Assembly (NCBI RefSeq): GCF_042678185.1 | Contig: NZ_JBHUDQ010000014.1 | Strand: one strand, 5' to 3' | Source of the DNA: Ramlibacter ginsenosidimutans | GTDB taxonomy: Bacteria; Pseudomonadota; Gammaproteobacteria; Burkholderiales; Burkholderiaceae_C | Length of the DNA stretch: 64,000 bases | Part shown: one piece after another, positions 23,821-32,338 of the stretch | Position numbering within the stretch: the first letter of the stretch is position 1 | Layout of the letters: each line of letters begins with the position of its first letter | Notes under the pieces: model-generated | Database searches by the model: none | Seen by the model: only the letters and a program-made list of their open reading frames with translations | What the model was told of the DNA's origin: nothing | Position numbers and translations under genes: made by a program

Positions 23821-24741
23821 ATGGAGCGGCTTCCTGCACGCCTGGACCTGAACCTGCTGCTGTCCCTCGACGTGTTGCTGGCCGAGCGCCATGTCACGCG
23901 GGCGGCCGCCCGGCTGGGCCTGTCGCAGCCGGCACTGTCAGCCCAGCTCAGGCAGCTGCGCGATGCGTTCGGCGATCCACTGCTCGTGCCGTCGACTGCG
24001 CGCGGCATGACGCTCACCGCGCGCGCGGAGGCGCTGCGTGAGCCGCTACGGGAGGTGCTGGCGGGCGTCTCAGGCCTCCTTGCAAGCAGCCGCGGTTTCG
24101 ATCCGCTCACCGCGCGCGAGCGCTTGCGCATCGCCGCAACCGACGCCATCCACAGCATCGCCACCACGCCGCTGGCGACCCGGCTGCAAACGCTGGCCCC
24201 TCACTGCCAGTTGGCCATGCATGCAGTGGACCTGCGCTCGGTCACCGAGCAACTCGCCGCGGGCGAGCTCGATTTGCTGCTGGCCACGCCGGGCGCGGTC
24301 CCGCCGGCCTTGCATGCCCGCAAGCTCTACGAAGAGACTTTCCTCTGCGTGCTGCGCAAGGACCATCCGGCGGCGGCGCGGCCGCTGGACCTCGACACCT
24401 TCTGCTCCCTCTCGCACGCGATGGTTTCGCCGGCGGGCGGTGGGTTCGTCGGGGCAGTCGACGACGTGCTCGCAGCCCTGGGCCGCAGCCGCACAGTGCA
24501 GGTGTCCGTGAACAGCTTCCTGCTGGTGCCGGCCTTGGTCGAAGCCTCCGACCTGGTTGCCACGGTCCCGGCGCGGCTGGCCCGGCGCTGGAACGCAAGC
24601 CTGGCAGTGCTGTCCCCGCCTTGCGAGGTTCCGGGTTTCAGCGTCTCCATGGCGTGGCATCCGCGCACACACGCGGACCCTGCGCACATCTGGCTGCGGG
24701 ACACCTTGCGCGAAGCGGTCGCCGCGGACCAGCAGGCCTGA
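23821..24741 (+). CDS. LysR family transcriptional regulator
   Basis: This 306-residue LysR regulator has its winged helix-turn-helix at the N-terminus (LDLNLLLSLDVLLAERHVTR, then AAARLGLSQPALSAQLRQLR) and the periplasmic-binding-protein-like effector domain after residue 95. The DLNLL opening and the DPLLVPSTARGMTLTARAE segment match the NodD/PcpR-type branch that often responds to aromatic or quinone-like compounds. It is divergent from the SDR/NAD(P)H-oxidoreductase operon with a palindromic site between them, so it most likely activates that operon. The effector is unknown. Confidence 0.92.
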   Translation: MERLPARLDLNLLLSLDVLLAERHVTRAAARLGLSQPALSAQLRQLRDAFGDPLLVPSTARGMTLTARAEALREPLREVLAGVSGLLASSRGFDPLTARERLRIAATDAIHSIATTPLATRLQTLAPHCQLAMHAVDLRSVTEQLAAGELDLLLATPGAVPPALHARKLYEETFLCVLRKDHPAAARPLDLDTFCSLSHAMVSPAGGGFVGAVDDVLAALGRSRTVQVSVNSFLLVPALVEASDLVATVPARLARRWNASLAVLSPPCEVPGFSVSMAWHPRTHADPAHIWLRDTLREAVAADQQA

Positions 24742-24756
24742 TCGTTTCCACCGCCC

Positions 24757-24789
24757 CAAAGAAAAACGCCCGGTGAAAACCGGGCGTTT
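24757..24789 (-). terminator. Rho-independent terminator after tRNA-fMet copy 2 (end of the ribosomal operon)
   Basis: On the minus strand a perfect 10-bp stem (24764-24773 with 24780-24789, loop of six) runs into TTTTTCTTT. It lies five bases after the tRNA 3' end and should also block read-through of lysR transcripts. Confidence 0.85.
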
Positions 24790-24791
24790 GA

Positions 24792-24875
<84 letters not shown>

Positions 24876-24878
24876 TTC

Positions 24879-25274
24879 TTATTCGGCGGCCTGGTCACCG
24901 GCCGCTTCGGTGGGCTCGGGACGGTCCACCAGTTCGACCAGCGCCATCGGCGCGTTGTCGCCGACGCGGAAGCCCATCTTCAGGATGCGCGTGTAGCCGC
25001 CCGGGCGCGTCTGGTAGCGCGGGCCAAGTTCGTTGAACAGCTTGGAGACGATATCCCGATCGCGCAGGCGGTCGAACGCCAGGCGCTTGTTCGCCAGGCT
25101 GGGTTCCTTGGCCAGCGTGATCATCGGTTCGACGACGCGACGCAGTTCCTTGGCCTTGGGGACCGTGGTCTTGATGGCTTCGTGCTGGAGCAGCGAGACC
25201 ATCATGTTGCGCAGCATCGCGAGGCGGTGCTCGCTGGTGCGGTTCAGTTTGCGGAGGCCGTGTCCGTGACGCAT
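24879..25274 (-). CDS. rplQ: 50S ribosomal protein L17
   Basis: This 131-residue protein has the L17 opening MRHGHGLRKLNRTSEHRLAM, the HEAIKTTVPKAKELRRVVEP segment and GGYTRILKMGFRVGDNAPMA. It binds 23S rRNA near the exit tunnel. It is the last protein gene of the alpha operon, as in E. coli, 68 bases after rpoA. The acidic tail EPTEAAGDQAAE is variable in the family. A tRNA-fMet gene follows after eight bases. Confidence 0.99.
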   Translation of the reverse strand: MRHGHGLRKLNRTSEHRLAMLRNMMVSLLQHEAIKTTVPKAKELRRVVEPMITLAKEPSLANKRLAFDRLRDRDIVSKLFNELGPRYQTRPGGYTRILKMGFRVGDNAPMALVELVDRPEPTEAAGDQAAE

Positions 25275-25342
25275 GGTGTGTTCCTTTCCTTATCTAAAGG
25301 CAGCCGTGTCAGGTACTGCCAGTTCACCATTGAGGTTTCGAA

Positions 25343-26332
25343 TTAACGCTTGTCCAGGCCAGCAGGCGGCCAGGACTCGAGCTTCATGCCCAGCGTGAGA
25401 CCGCGGGAAGCCAGGACTTCCTTGATCTCGTTGAGCGACTTGCGACCCAGGTTGGGGGTCTTGAGCAGCTCGTTCTCGGTGCGCTGGATCAGGTCACCGA
25501 TGTAATAGATGTTCTCGGCCTTCAGGCAGTTCGCGGAACGCACAGTCAGTTCGAGTTCGTCGACCGGGCGCAGCAGGATCGGGTCGAACTGCTGCGACGA
25601 GCGCTGCACCGGCTGGTCGAAGGCGGCCAGTTCGGAGCCTTCCAGCTGCGCGAAGACGGCGAGCTGTTCGACGAGGATCTTCGCGGAGGCGCGCACGGCG
25701 TCTTCCGCGGTGATCGCACCGTTGGTCTCGATCTCCATCACCAGCTTGTCCAGGTCGGTACGCTGCTCGACGCGCGCGCTTTCCACGGTGTAGCTCACGC
25801 GCCTGACGGGCGAGAACGACGCGTCCAGCACGATGCGGCCGATGGACTTGGTGGGCTCGTCGCCGTAGCGGCGCACGTTGCCGGGGACATAGCCGCGGCC
25901 CTTCTCCACCTTGATCTGCATGTCGATCTTGCCGCCTTGCGACAGCGTGGCGATCACGTGGTCGGGATTGATGATCTCGACGTCATGCGGGGTCTGGATG
26001 TCGGCGGCCGTGACGACGCCTTCGCCGTCCTTGCGCAGCGACAGGGTCACTTCATCGCGGTTGTGGAGCTTGAACACCACGCCCTTGAGGTTCAGCAGGA
26101 TGCCCACCACGTCTTCCTGCACGCCGTCGATCGACGAGTACTCGTGCAGGACGCCGGCGATGGTCACCTCGGTCGCCGCATAACCCAGCATCGACGAGAG
26201 CAGGACCCGGCGCAGCGCGTTGCCCAGCGTGTGGCCGTAGCCACGCTCGAACGGCTCGAGGGTCACCTTGGCGCGGTTCGTGCCAAGCTGTTCCACGTTG
26301 ATGGATTTGGGTTTCAGCAGGTTGGTTTGCAT
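25343..26332 (-). CDS. rpoA: DNA-directed RNA polymerase alpha subunit
   Basis: The 329-residue alpha subunit has the N-terminal assembly domain (FERGYGHTLGNALRRVLLSS; GRIVLDASFSPVRRVSYTVE) and the C-terminal domain that contacts UP elements and activators (LRPVDELELTVRSANCLKAE; ELLKTPNLGRKSLNEIKEVL), joined by a short linker. The ATG at 26332 gives the family start MQTNLLKPKSINVEQLG; longer upstream readings are spurious. Its place between rpsD and rplQ is the classical alpha operon order. The 126-base gap to rpsD holds a hairpin described separately. Confidence 0.99.
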   Translation of the reverse strand: MQTNLLKPKSINVEQLGTNRAKVTLEPFERGYGHTLGNALRRVLLSSMLGYAATEVTIAGVLHEYSSIDGVQEDVVGILLNLKGVVFKLHNRDEVTLSLRKDGEGVVTAADIQTPHDVEIINPDHVIATLSQGGKIDMQIKVEKGRGYVPGNVRRYGDEPTKSIGRIVLDASFSPVRRVSYTVESARVEQRTDLDKLVMEIETNGAITAEDAVRASAKILVEQLAVFAQLEGSELAAFDQPVQRSSQQFDPILLRPVDELELTVRSANCLKAENIYYIGDLIQRTENELLKTPNLGRKSLNEIKEVLASRGLTLGMKLESWPPAGLDKR

Positions 26333-26413
26333 GCAGGACTTTCCTCTCAATACCCCCGGCTCGTTACACCGGTAAGGCTGGGGCCCTGGCACCGTGCCCG
26401 ACGCCAGGGAACT

Positions 26414-26450
26414 AAAAACTCGCGCGGAGCCGGCCCACGCGGGCGGCTCC
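26414..26450 (-). other. Hairpin between rpsD and rpoA, possible attenuator
   Basis: On the minus strand a 7-bp stem GGAGCCG/CGGCTCC (26444-26450 with 26426-26432) is topped by a further CCC/GGG pairing, and a run of five T follows seven bases later (26418-26414). The gap between stem and T-run makes full termination doubtful; partial attenuation or a stability element is possible. Confidence 0.3.
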
Positions 26451-26458
26451 CGCCCGCG

Positions 26459-27082
26459 TTAGCGGGAATACAGTTCGACGATCAGCGCTTCCTTGATGTC
26501 GGCGCCGAACTCGTCGCGGTCCGGAACCTTCTTGAAGGTGCCTTCGGCCTTTTCGACGTTGACTTCGATCCAGCCCGGGATGCCCACTTGCGTGGCCAGC
26601 TGCAGGGCCTCGACGACGCGGTTCTGCTTCTTGGACTTGTCGCGCACGGCGATCACGTCACCGGCCTTCACCTGGTACGACGGAATGTTCAGCGGCTTGC
26701 CATTCACCGTGATGGCCTTGTGGCTCACCAGCTGGCGGGCTTCCGCGCGCGTGGAGCCGAAGCCCATGCGGTACACGACGTTGTCCAGGCGGGACTCCAG
26801 CAGGAACAGCAGGTTGGCGCCGGTGTTGCCCTTGCGGCGGTCGGCTTCCTCGAAGTAGCGGCGGAACTGGCGCTCCAGCACGCCGTACATGCGCTTGACC
26901 TTCTGCTTTTCGCGCAGCTGCAGGCCGAAGTCGCTGGTGCGCTGGCCCGAGGTGCGGCCATGCTGGCCGGGCTTGGAGTCGAACTTGGCCTTGTCCTGGA
27001 TCGAGCGGCGGGCGCTCTTCAGGAACAGGTCGGTGCCTTCACGGCGGGAGAGTTTGGCCTTGGGGCCGAGATAACGTGCCAC
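26459..27082 (-). CDS. rpsD: 30S ribosomal protein S4
   Basis: This 207-residue protein starts MARYLGPKAKLSRREGTDLF, contains the S4 RNA-binding domain (RLDNVVYRMGFGSTRAEARQ followed by LVSHKAITVNGKPLNIPSY) and ends VELYSR. It nucleates 30S assembly on 16S rRNA. In enterobacteria it is the translational repressor of the alpha operon; whether that holds here cannot be seen. The gap to rpsK is 143 bases. Confidence 0.99.
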   Translation of the reverse strand: MARYLGPKAKLSRREGTDLFLKSARRSIQDKAKFDSKPGQHGRTSGQRTSDFGLQLREKQKVKRMYGVLERQFRRYFEEADRRKGNTGANLLFLLESRLDNVVYRMGFGSTRAEARQLVSHKAITVNGKPLNIPSYQVKAGDVIAVRDKSKKQNRVVEALQLATQVGIPGWIEVNVEKAEGTFKKVPDRDEFGADIKEALIVELYSR

Positions 27083-27225
27083 TTTCTCTTTCCTTCAAAT
27101 GACTACCGCGGCCTGTTGCCGCGGGAGCCGGCTGCGCGTGCGCCGCCGGCGGTGGGCTTAGCTAATGACCAGGTGCCGGACCAAGGAGCGCTCAGCGCGC
27201 TTGCCCGGCCACCTCTGATTAGCGC

Positions 27226-27630
27226 TCAGATGCGGCGACGCTTTTGCGGGCGGCAGCCGTTGTGCGGCACCGGCGTGACGTCCGAGATCGAGTTGATCCG
27301 GATGCCCAGCGCGGCGAGCGCACGCACCGAGGACTCGCGACCCGGGCCGGGGCCACGGATCTCGACGTCCAGGTTCTTGATCCCCTGCTCCATGGCAGCG
27401 CGTCCGGCCACTTCGCTCGCGACCTGCGCGGCAAACGGCGTGGACTTGCGCGAGCCCTTGAAGCCCTGGCCACCGGAGGACGCCCAGGACAGTGCGTTGC
27501 CCTGGCGATCGGTGATCGTGATGATCGTGTTGTTGAAGGACGCGTGCACGTGGCAGACGCCGTCGTTCACGTTCTTGCGGACCTTCTTGCGCACGCGCTG
27601 CGCAGCGTTGTTGGCAGGAGCCTTGGCCAT
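27226..27630 (-). CDS. rpsK: 30S ribosomal protein S11
   Basis: The 134-residue protein carries the S11 core (HVHASFNNTIITITDRQGNA; GFKGSRKSTPFAAQVASE) and the C-terminal signature DVTPVPHNGCRPQKRRRI. It lines the mRNA exit region of the 30S platform. It sits between rpsM and rpsD in standard alpha-operon order. Confidence 0.99.
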   Translation of the reverse strand: MAKAPANNAAQRVRKKVRKNVNDGVCHVHASFNNTIITITDRQGNALSWASSGGQGFKGSRKSTPFAAQVASEVAGRAAMEQGIKNLDVEIRGPGPGRESSVRALAALGIRINSISDVTPVPHNGCRPQKRRRI

Positions 27631-27710
27631 GTCTTATCTCTTTCCGTTTGATATGAGAGGTCCGAGCCGTCGCGCTGTGCGCTACCGGGTCCGACCCCTG
27701 GCACTTAGCC

Positions 27711-28076
27711 TTATTTCTTCAGCGCCTGCGCAGCCTTGCGCGGACCCTTGCGGGTGCGGGCGTTGGTGCGGGTGCGCTGGCCACGCATGGGCAGGCCGCG
27801 ACGATGGCGGAAACCGCGGTAGCAGCCGATGTCCATCAGACGCTTGATGTTCATCGTCGTCTCGCGGCGCAGGTCACCCTCGATGGTGAACTGGGCGATC
27901 TGGTCGCGGATCTTTTCCAGGTCGGCGTCGGTCAGGTCCTTCACCTTCTTGGAATAGGCGATGCCCGTGGCTTCGCAGATCTTGCGCGCGCGCGTGCGGC
28001 CGATGCCGAAGATCGCCGTCAGGCCGATCTCGGCGTGTTGGTGCGGCGGAATGTTGATGCCAGCAATACGTGCCAT
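27711..28076 (-). CDS. rpsM: 30S ribosomal protein S13
   Basis: The 121-residue protein begins MARIAGINIPPHQHAEIGLT and ends with the basic tail GQRTRTNARTRKGPRKAAQA, with the RGFRHRRGLP signature between. S13 contacts the P-site tRNA and bridges to the 50S head. It is the first large gene of the alpha operon, 33 bases after rpmJ. Confidence 0.99.
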   Translation of the reverse strand: MARIAGINIPPHQHAEIGLTAIFGIGRTRARKICEATGIAYSKKVKDLTDADLEKIRDQIAQFTIEGDLRRETTMNIKRLMDIGCYRGFRHRRGLPMRGQRTRTNARTRKGPRKAAQALKK

Positions 28077-28109
28077 GTCGTTCCTCTAAATCTCTATCAG
28101 CCCGGACGA

Positions 28110-28223
28110 TCAGCCCTGGCGCTGCTTGTGCCGCGGATCGGTGCAGATCACGCGGACCACGCCCTTGCGGCGGATGATCTTGCAGTTGCGGCAGATCTTC
28201 TTGACGGAAGCCGAAACTCTCAT
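28110..28223 (-). CDS. rpmJ: 50S ribosomal protein L36
   Basis: This 37-residue gene reads MRVSASVKKICRNCKIIRRK followed by GVVRVICTDPRHKQRQG. The zinc-binding residues of the C+ form are present (Cys11, Cys14, Cys27 and His32). A GGAG-type ribosome site (AGGAGAAAAGCAA) precedes the ATG. It lies between infA and rpsM, its normal place. A single zinc-binding L36 is the usual state under zinc-replete growth. Confidence 0.98.
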   Translation of the reverse strand: MRVSASVKKICRNCKIIRRKGVVRVICTDPRHKQRQG

Positions 28224-28267
28224 TTGCTTTTCTCCTAAATCCTTCTGCCTTGGTCAGGGGTGCCCGA

Positions 28268-28486
28268 TCACTTGGCCCTAAACACGATCCGTGCCCGCGA
28301 CAAGTCGTAGGGCGTCAATTCCACGGTGACCCTGTCACCTGGGAGGATGCGGATGTAGTGCATCCGCATCTTTCCCGATATATGTCCGAGCACCACGTGC
28401 CCGTTTTCCAGCTTCACCCGGAAGGTTGCATTGGGAAGGTTTTCGATCACCTCACCGTGCATCTGGATGACATCATCCTTCGACAC
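28268..28486 (-). CDS. infA: Translation initiation factor IF-1
   Basis: The 72-residue S1/OB-fold factor reads MSKDDVIQMHGEVIENLPNA and ends LTPYDLSRARIVFRAK. It blocks the A site during initiation. The start codon is GTG (28486-28484), two bases after the secY stop, which suggests translation coupled to secY; no ATG gives the family N-terminus. Placement of infA between secY and rpmJ is common in this order of bacteria. Confidence 0.97.
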   Translation of the reverse strand: MSKDDVIQMHGEVIENLPNATFRVKLENGHVVLGHISGKMRMHYIRILPGDRVTVELTPYDLSRARIVFRAK

Positions 28487-28488
28487 AA

Positions 28489-29805
28489 TCAACCACCGAG
28501 GGACGTCTTGAAGTTCGCTTTCTTCAACAATGATTCGTACTGCTGGCTCATCAGGTAGTTCTGCACCTGGGCCATGAAGTCCATCGTGACCACCACGATG
28601 ATCAGCAGCGAGGTTCCGCCGAAGTAGAACGGGACGTTGTACTTCAGGATCAGGAACTCCGGCAGCAGGCACACGAAGGTGATGTAGAACGCACCCGCCA
28701 GCGTGAGCCGCGCCAGGATCTTGTCGATGTACTTCGCGGTCTGCTCGCCCGGACGGATGCCCGGGACGAACGCGCCGCTCTTCTTCAGGTTGTCCGCGGT
28801 CTCCCGGCTGTTGAACACCAGGGCCGTGTAGAAGAAGCAGAAGAAGACGATCGCAGCGGCATAAAGCATGACATAGATCGGCTGGCCGGGGCTCAGCGTG
28901 CTCGCAATGTCCTTCAGCCAGCGCATGGAATCACCGGTCGCGAACCAGCCGACCACCGTCGCCGGCAGCAGGATGATCGACGACGCGAAGATCGGCGGGA
29001 TCACCCCGGCCATGTTCAGCTTCAGCGGCAGGTGCGAGGACTGGCCTCCGTAGACCTTGTTGCCCACCTGGCGGCGCGCGTAGTTGACCAGGATCTTGCG
29101 CTGGCCCCGCTCCACGAACACCACGAAGTAGGTCACCAGCATCACGACCGCGACGATGAAGATCGCCACGAGCGGACCCATGGCCCCCGTGCGCACCAGC
29201 TCCAGCAGTCCGCCGATTCCGTTCGGCAGGCCCGCGGCGATGCCGGCGAAGATCAGGATCGAGATGCCGTTGCCCAGGCCGCGTTCGGTGATCTGCTCAC
29301 CCAGCCACATCAGGAACATGGTGCCGGCCGTGAGGCTCACCACTGCGTTGATGCGGAACGCGAAACCGGGGTTCAGCACCAGGCCGGCCGAGCCTTCCAG
29401 CGCCATGGCGATGCCCAGCGACTGGAACAGCGCCAGGCCCAGGGTCCCGTAGCGGGTGTACTGGGTGATCTTGCGCCGCCCGGCTTCGCCTTCCTTCTTC
29501 AGCTGTTCCATCGACGGCAGCACGTACGTGAGCAGCTGCATGATGATGGACGCCGAGATGTACGGCATGATGCCCAGCGCGAATACCGTGAAGCGCGACA
29601 GCGCCCCGCCCGAGAACATGTTGAACAGGCTCAGGATGCCACCCTGCTGGCCCTTGAACAGCTGTGCGAGCTGGTCCGGGTTGATGCCGGGCACGGGGAT
29701 GTGCGCGCCGATCCGGTACACGACCAGGGCGAGCAGCAGGAAGACGAGCCGGCGACGCAGGTCGCCGAACTTGCCGGTCTTCGCGATCTGGGCAGCGGTT
29801 GCCAC
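28489..29805 (-). CDS. secY: Preprotein translocase subunit SecY
   Basis: The 438-residue core subunit of the Sec channel has ten membrane helices. Recognisable segments are IPVPGINPDQLAQLFKGQQG, the plug region GGILSLFNMFSGGALSRFTV, the pore-ring FALGIMPYISASIIMQLLTY stretch, and the cytoplasmic loop VYGGQSSHLPLKLNMAGVIP. It works with SecE, SecG and SecA for protein export and insertion. It follows rplO by 15 bases, as in the classical spc operon. Confidence 0.99.
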   Translation of the reverse strand: MATAAQIAKTGKFGDLRRRLVFLLLALVVYRIGAHIPVPGINPDQLAQLFKGQQGGILSLFNMFSGGALSRFTVFALGIMPYISASIIMQLLTYVLPSMEQLKKEGEAGRRKITQYTRYGTLGLALFQSLGIAMALEGSAGLVLNPGFAFRINAVVSLTAGTMFLMWLGEQITERGLGNGISILIFAGIAAGLPNGIGGLLELVRTGAMGPLVAIFIVAVVMLVTYFVVFVERGQRKILVNYARRQVGNKVYGGQSSHLPLKLNMAGVIPPIFASSIILLPATVVGWFATGDSMRWLKDIASTLSPGQPIYVMLYAAAIVFFCFFYTALVFNSRETADNLKKSGAFVPGIRPGEQTAKYIDKILARLTLAGAFYITFVCLLPEFLILKYNVPFYFGGTSLLIIVVVTMDFMAQVQNYLMSQQYESLLKKANFKTSLGG

Positions 29806-29820
29806 GGGTTCGCGTTGCCT

Positions 29821-30252
29821 TTAGGCCAGGGAGCCGCCGGCCGCCTCGATGGCAGCCTTGGCACCCGCGGTGGCACCGATGCCGGTCAGCTTGACCGCGC
29901 GCTTCAGTTCGCCGGACTTGATGACCTTCACGTTCTTCACGATCTGGGCCACCAGCTTGGCTTGCTTGAGCGCGAGCAGGTCGACTTCCGCCGCACCCAG
30001 CTGCTCGAGCTGCGTCAGCGTGATCTCGCCGTTGTACTGCAGGTTGTGCGACTTGAAGCCGCGCTTGGGCAGGCGGCGCTGCAGCGGCATCTGGCCGCCT
30101 TCGAAGCCGACCTTGTGGTAGCCGCCCGCACGGGACTTCTGGCCCTTGTGGCCACGGCCGGCGGTCTTGCCCAGGCCGGAGCCGATGCCGCGGCCGACGC
30201 GGCGACGCGCCTTCTTGCTGCCTTCGGCAGGCTTGATGCTATTGAGTTCCAT
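29821..30252 (-). CDS. rplO: 50S ribosomal protein L15
   Basis: The 143-residue protein starts MELNSIKPAEGSKKARRRVG and has the glycine-rich signature GKTAGRGHKGQKSRAGG and GFEGGQMPLQRRLPKRGF. It is a late assembly protein at the core of the 50S subunit. Its ATG overlaps the rpmD stop (ATGA), so the two are translationally coupled. Confidence 0.99.
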   Translation of the reverse strand: MELNSIKPAEGSKKARRRVGRGIGSGLGKTAGRGHKGQKSRAGGYHKVGFEGGQMPLQRRLPKRGFKSHNLQYNGEITLTQLEQLGAAEVDLLALKQAKLVAQIVKNVKVIKSGELKRAVKLTGIGATAGAKAAIEAAGGSLA

Positions 30253-30443
30253 CAGAGCACCTTCACCAGGTAATCGATCTTGTTGATCATGCCGCGCACC
30301 GCGGGCGTGTCTTCGATCTCGCTCACGGAGTTCAGCTTGCGCAGGCCCAGGCCGCGGACGGTCGCGCGGTGCGACTCCTTGGTGCCGATCGGGCTGCGTA
30401 CCAGCTGGACCTTCACGGTCTTCTGCTGTTCGGATTTGGCCAT
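30252..30443 (-). CDS. rpmD: 50S ribosomal protein L30
   Basis: The 63-residue protein reads VKVQLVRSPIGTKESHRATV followed by RGLGLRKLNSVSEIEDTPAV, the complete single-domain L30 form of bacteria. It lies 11 bases after rpsE and overlaps rplO. Confidence 0.98.
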   Translation of the reverse strand: MAKSEQQKTVKVQLVRSPIGTKESHRATVRGLGLRKLNSVSEIEDTPAVRGMINKIDYLVKVL

Positions 30444-30454
30444 TGCGTATCTCC

Positions 30455-30976
30455 TCAGGCGGTGAAGATCTCTTCGACCGACTTGCCGCGCTTGGCCGCC
30501 ACATCACCGGGGGTGGTGGCGTTCTTCAGCGCGTCGAACGTGGCGCGGACCATGTTGTAGGGATTGGTCGAACCGTGGCTCTTGGCCACGATGTCCGTGA
30601 TACCCATCACTTCGAACACGGCGCGCATCGGGCCGCCGGCGATGATGCCGGTGCCCTTGGGGGCGGGAGCCATCATCACGCGGGCGGCGCCATGCTGGCC
30701 GAACACGTTGTGATGGATGGTGCCGTTCTTCAACGTCACCTTGGTCATGTTGCGGCGGGCTTCTTCCATCGCCTTCTGCACGGCCAGGGGCACTTCCTTC
30801 GACTTGCCCTTGCCCATGCCGACCTTGCCGTCGCCGTCGCCGACCACGGTGAGCGCGGCGAAACCGAGGATACGGCCGCCCTTCACCACCTTGGTCACGC
30901 GGTTCACCGCGATCATCTTTTCGCGCAGGCCGTCTTCCGGACCGTCACCTTGCCTGTTCGCTTGAATCTTTGCCAT
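30455..30976 (-). CDS. rpsE: 30S ribosomal protein S5
   Basis: The 173-residue protein has the S5 double-stranded RNA-binding domain (DGLREKMIAVNRVTKVVKGG; RILGFAALTVVGDGDGKVGM) and the C-terminal GIIAGGPMRAVFEVMGITDI segment. It lies at the mRNA entry channel and affects fidelity. The gene is in spc order, 18 bases after rplR. Confidence 0.99.
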   Translation of the reverse strand: MAKIQANRQGDGPEDGLREKMIAVNRVTKVVKGGRILGFAALTVVGDGDGKVGMGKGKSKEVPLAVQKAMEEARRNMTKVTLKNGTIHHNVFGQHGAARVMMAPAPKGTGIIAGGPMRAVFEVMGITDIVAKSHGSTNPYNMVRATFDALKNATTPGDVAAKRGKSVEEIFTA

Positions 30977-30994
30977 ATCGAGTTTCCGTGTCCG

Positions 30995-31363
30995 TTAGAA
31001 CTGCAGGCCCGCTTCACGGGCGGCCTCGGCCAGCGCCTTGACGCGGCCGTGATAGGCGAAGCCCGCGCGGTCGAACGCGACCTTCTCGACGCCGGCGGCC
31101 TTGGCCTTCTCGGCGATGCGCTTGCCGACGTTCTGGGCGGCGGCGACGGTGGCACCCTTGCCGGCGCCACCGAGTTCCTTGCGCACATCGGCTTCGACGG
31201 TGGAGGCCGTGGCCAGCACCTTGGAGCCGTCGTCGGAGATCAGGCTCGCGTAGATGTGCAGGTTGGTGCGGTTCACCGTCAGGCGGGCCACACCTTGCGT
31301 CGCAATGCGGATGCGGGTCTGGCGCGCGCGGCGCAGACGCTGTTCCTTCTTGGTCAAGTTCAT
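30995..31363 (-). CDS. rplR: 50S ribosomal protein L18
   Basis: The 122-residue protein starts MNLTKKEQRLRRARQTRIRI and ends RAGFAYHGRVKALAEAAREA then GLQF, the 5S rRNA-binding L18 family. It forms the central protuberance with L5 and L25. Confidence 0.99.
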   Translation of the reverse strand: MNLTKKEQRLRRARQTRIRIATQGVARLTVNRTNLHIYASLISDDGSKVLATASTVEADVRKELGGAGKGATVAAAQNVGKRIAEKAKAAGVEKVAFDRAGFAYHGRVKALAEAAREAGLQF

Positions 31364-31374
31364 GGTGCGGCTCC

Positions 31375-31908
31375 TTACTTCTTCTTGGTCTCTTTGATCA
31401 CGACCGTCTCGTCCGAATACCGGATGCCCTTGCCCTTGTAGGGCTCGGGCGGGCGGACGGCGCGGATCTCGGCGGCGATCTGGCCCACGCGCTGGCGGTC
31501 CGCACCCTTGATGACGATTTCCGTCGGGGCGGGGGTCGCCACCGTGATGCCCTGGGGCATCTCGATGTTCACGGGGTGTGAGAAACCGATGGCGAGGTTC
31601 AGCTTGTTGCCCTGGGCAGCGGCGCGGAAGCCCACGCCCACCAGGTTCAGCTTCTTCTCGAAGCCCTTGGTGACGCCCTGGACCATGTTGTTCACCAGCT
31701 GGCGCATGGTGCCGCTCATGGCATTGGCTTCACGGGACTCGTCGACGGGAGTGAACGTCAGCTTGCCACTCTCGTTGCTCACCTTGACCAAGCGGTTCGT
31801 GGCGAGCTGCAGCGTGCCGCCCGCGCCCTTGACGCTGATCTGGTCTTCCTTGATGGCCACGTCGACGCCCTGGGGGACGGCGACCGGCGATTTTCCGACT
31901 CGGGACAT
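31375..31908 (-). CDS. rplF: 50S ribosomal protein L6
   Basis: The 177-residue protein has the two L6 repeats, opening MSRVGKSPVAVPQGVDVAIK, with KLNLVGVGFRAAAQGNKLNL in the middle and the C-terminal signature PEPYKGKGIRYSDETVVIKE. It lies near the factor-binding site of the 50S subunit, 11 bases before rplR. Confidence 0.99.
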   Translation of the reverse strand: MSRVGKSPVAVPQGVDVAIKEDQISVKGAGGTLQLATNRLVKVSNESGKLTFTPVDESREANAMSGTMRQLVNNMVQGVTKGFEKKLNLVGVGFRAAAQGNKLNLAIGFSHPVNIEMPQGITVATPAPTEIVIKGADRQRVGQIAAEIRAVRPPEPYKGKGIRYSDETVVIKETKKK

Positions 31909-31923
31909 GTTCCTATCCTTCCC

Positions 31924-32319
31924 TTACGCGACGTAGCAGAGGACTTCGCCGCCCACGCCGGTGGCGCGCGCCTTGCGGTCCGTCATCACGCCCTTGGGGG
32001 TGGTGACGATCGCGACGCCGAGGCCGTTCATGACCTGGGGGATCGCGTCGCGGCCCTTGTAGACGCGCAGGCCGGGACGGCTCACGCGCTCGATGCGTTC
32101 GATCACGGGACGGCCGGCGTAGTACTTGAGGGCAATTTCGAGCTCGCTCTTGTTGCCTTCGGTCTTCACCTGGAAACCATCGATGTAACCCTCGTCCTTC
32201 AGCACCTGGGCGATGGCCACCTTCACCTTGGAAGAGGGCACCGACACGGTTGCCTTGGAGACCATCTGCGCGTTGCGGATGCGCGTCAGCAGGTCGGAGA
32301 TGGGATCACTCATGCTCAT
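31924..32319 (-). CDS. rpsH: 30S ribosomal protein S8
   Basis: The 131-residue protein reads MSMSDPISDLLTRIRNAQMV and ends with GVMTDRKARATGVGGEVLCY. S8 binds helix 21 of 16S rRNA and in E. coli represses the spc operon through a site in the rplE message; that feedback is plausible here but was not traced. Of two in-frame ATGs, the first is favoured by the GGAG eight bases upstream. Confidence 0.99.
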   Translation of the reverse strand: MSMSDPISDLLTRIRNAQMVSKATVSVPSSKVKVAIAQVLKDEGYIDGFQVKTEGNKSELEIALKYYAGRPVIERIERVSRPGLRVYKGRDAIPQVMNGLGVAIVTTPKGVMTDRKARATGVGGEVLCYVA

Positions 32320-32338
32320 ATCTGTGTCTCCTCGCCGC

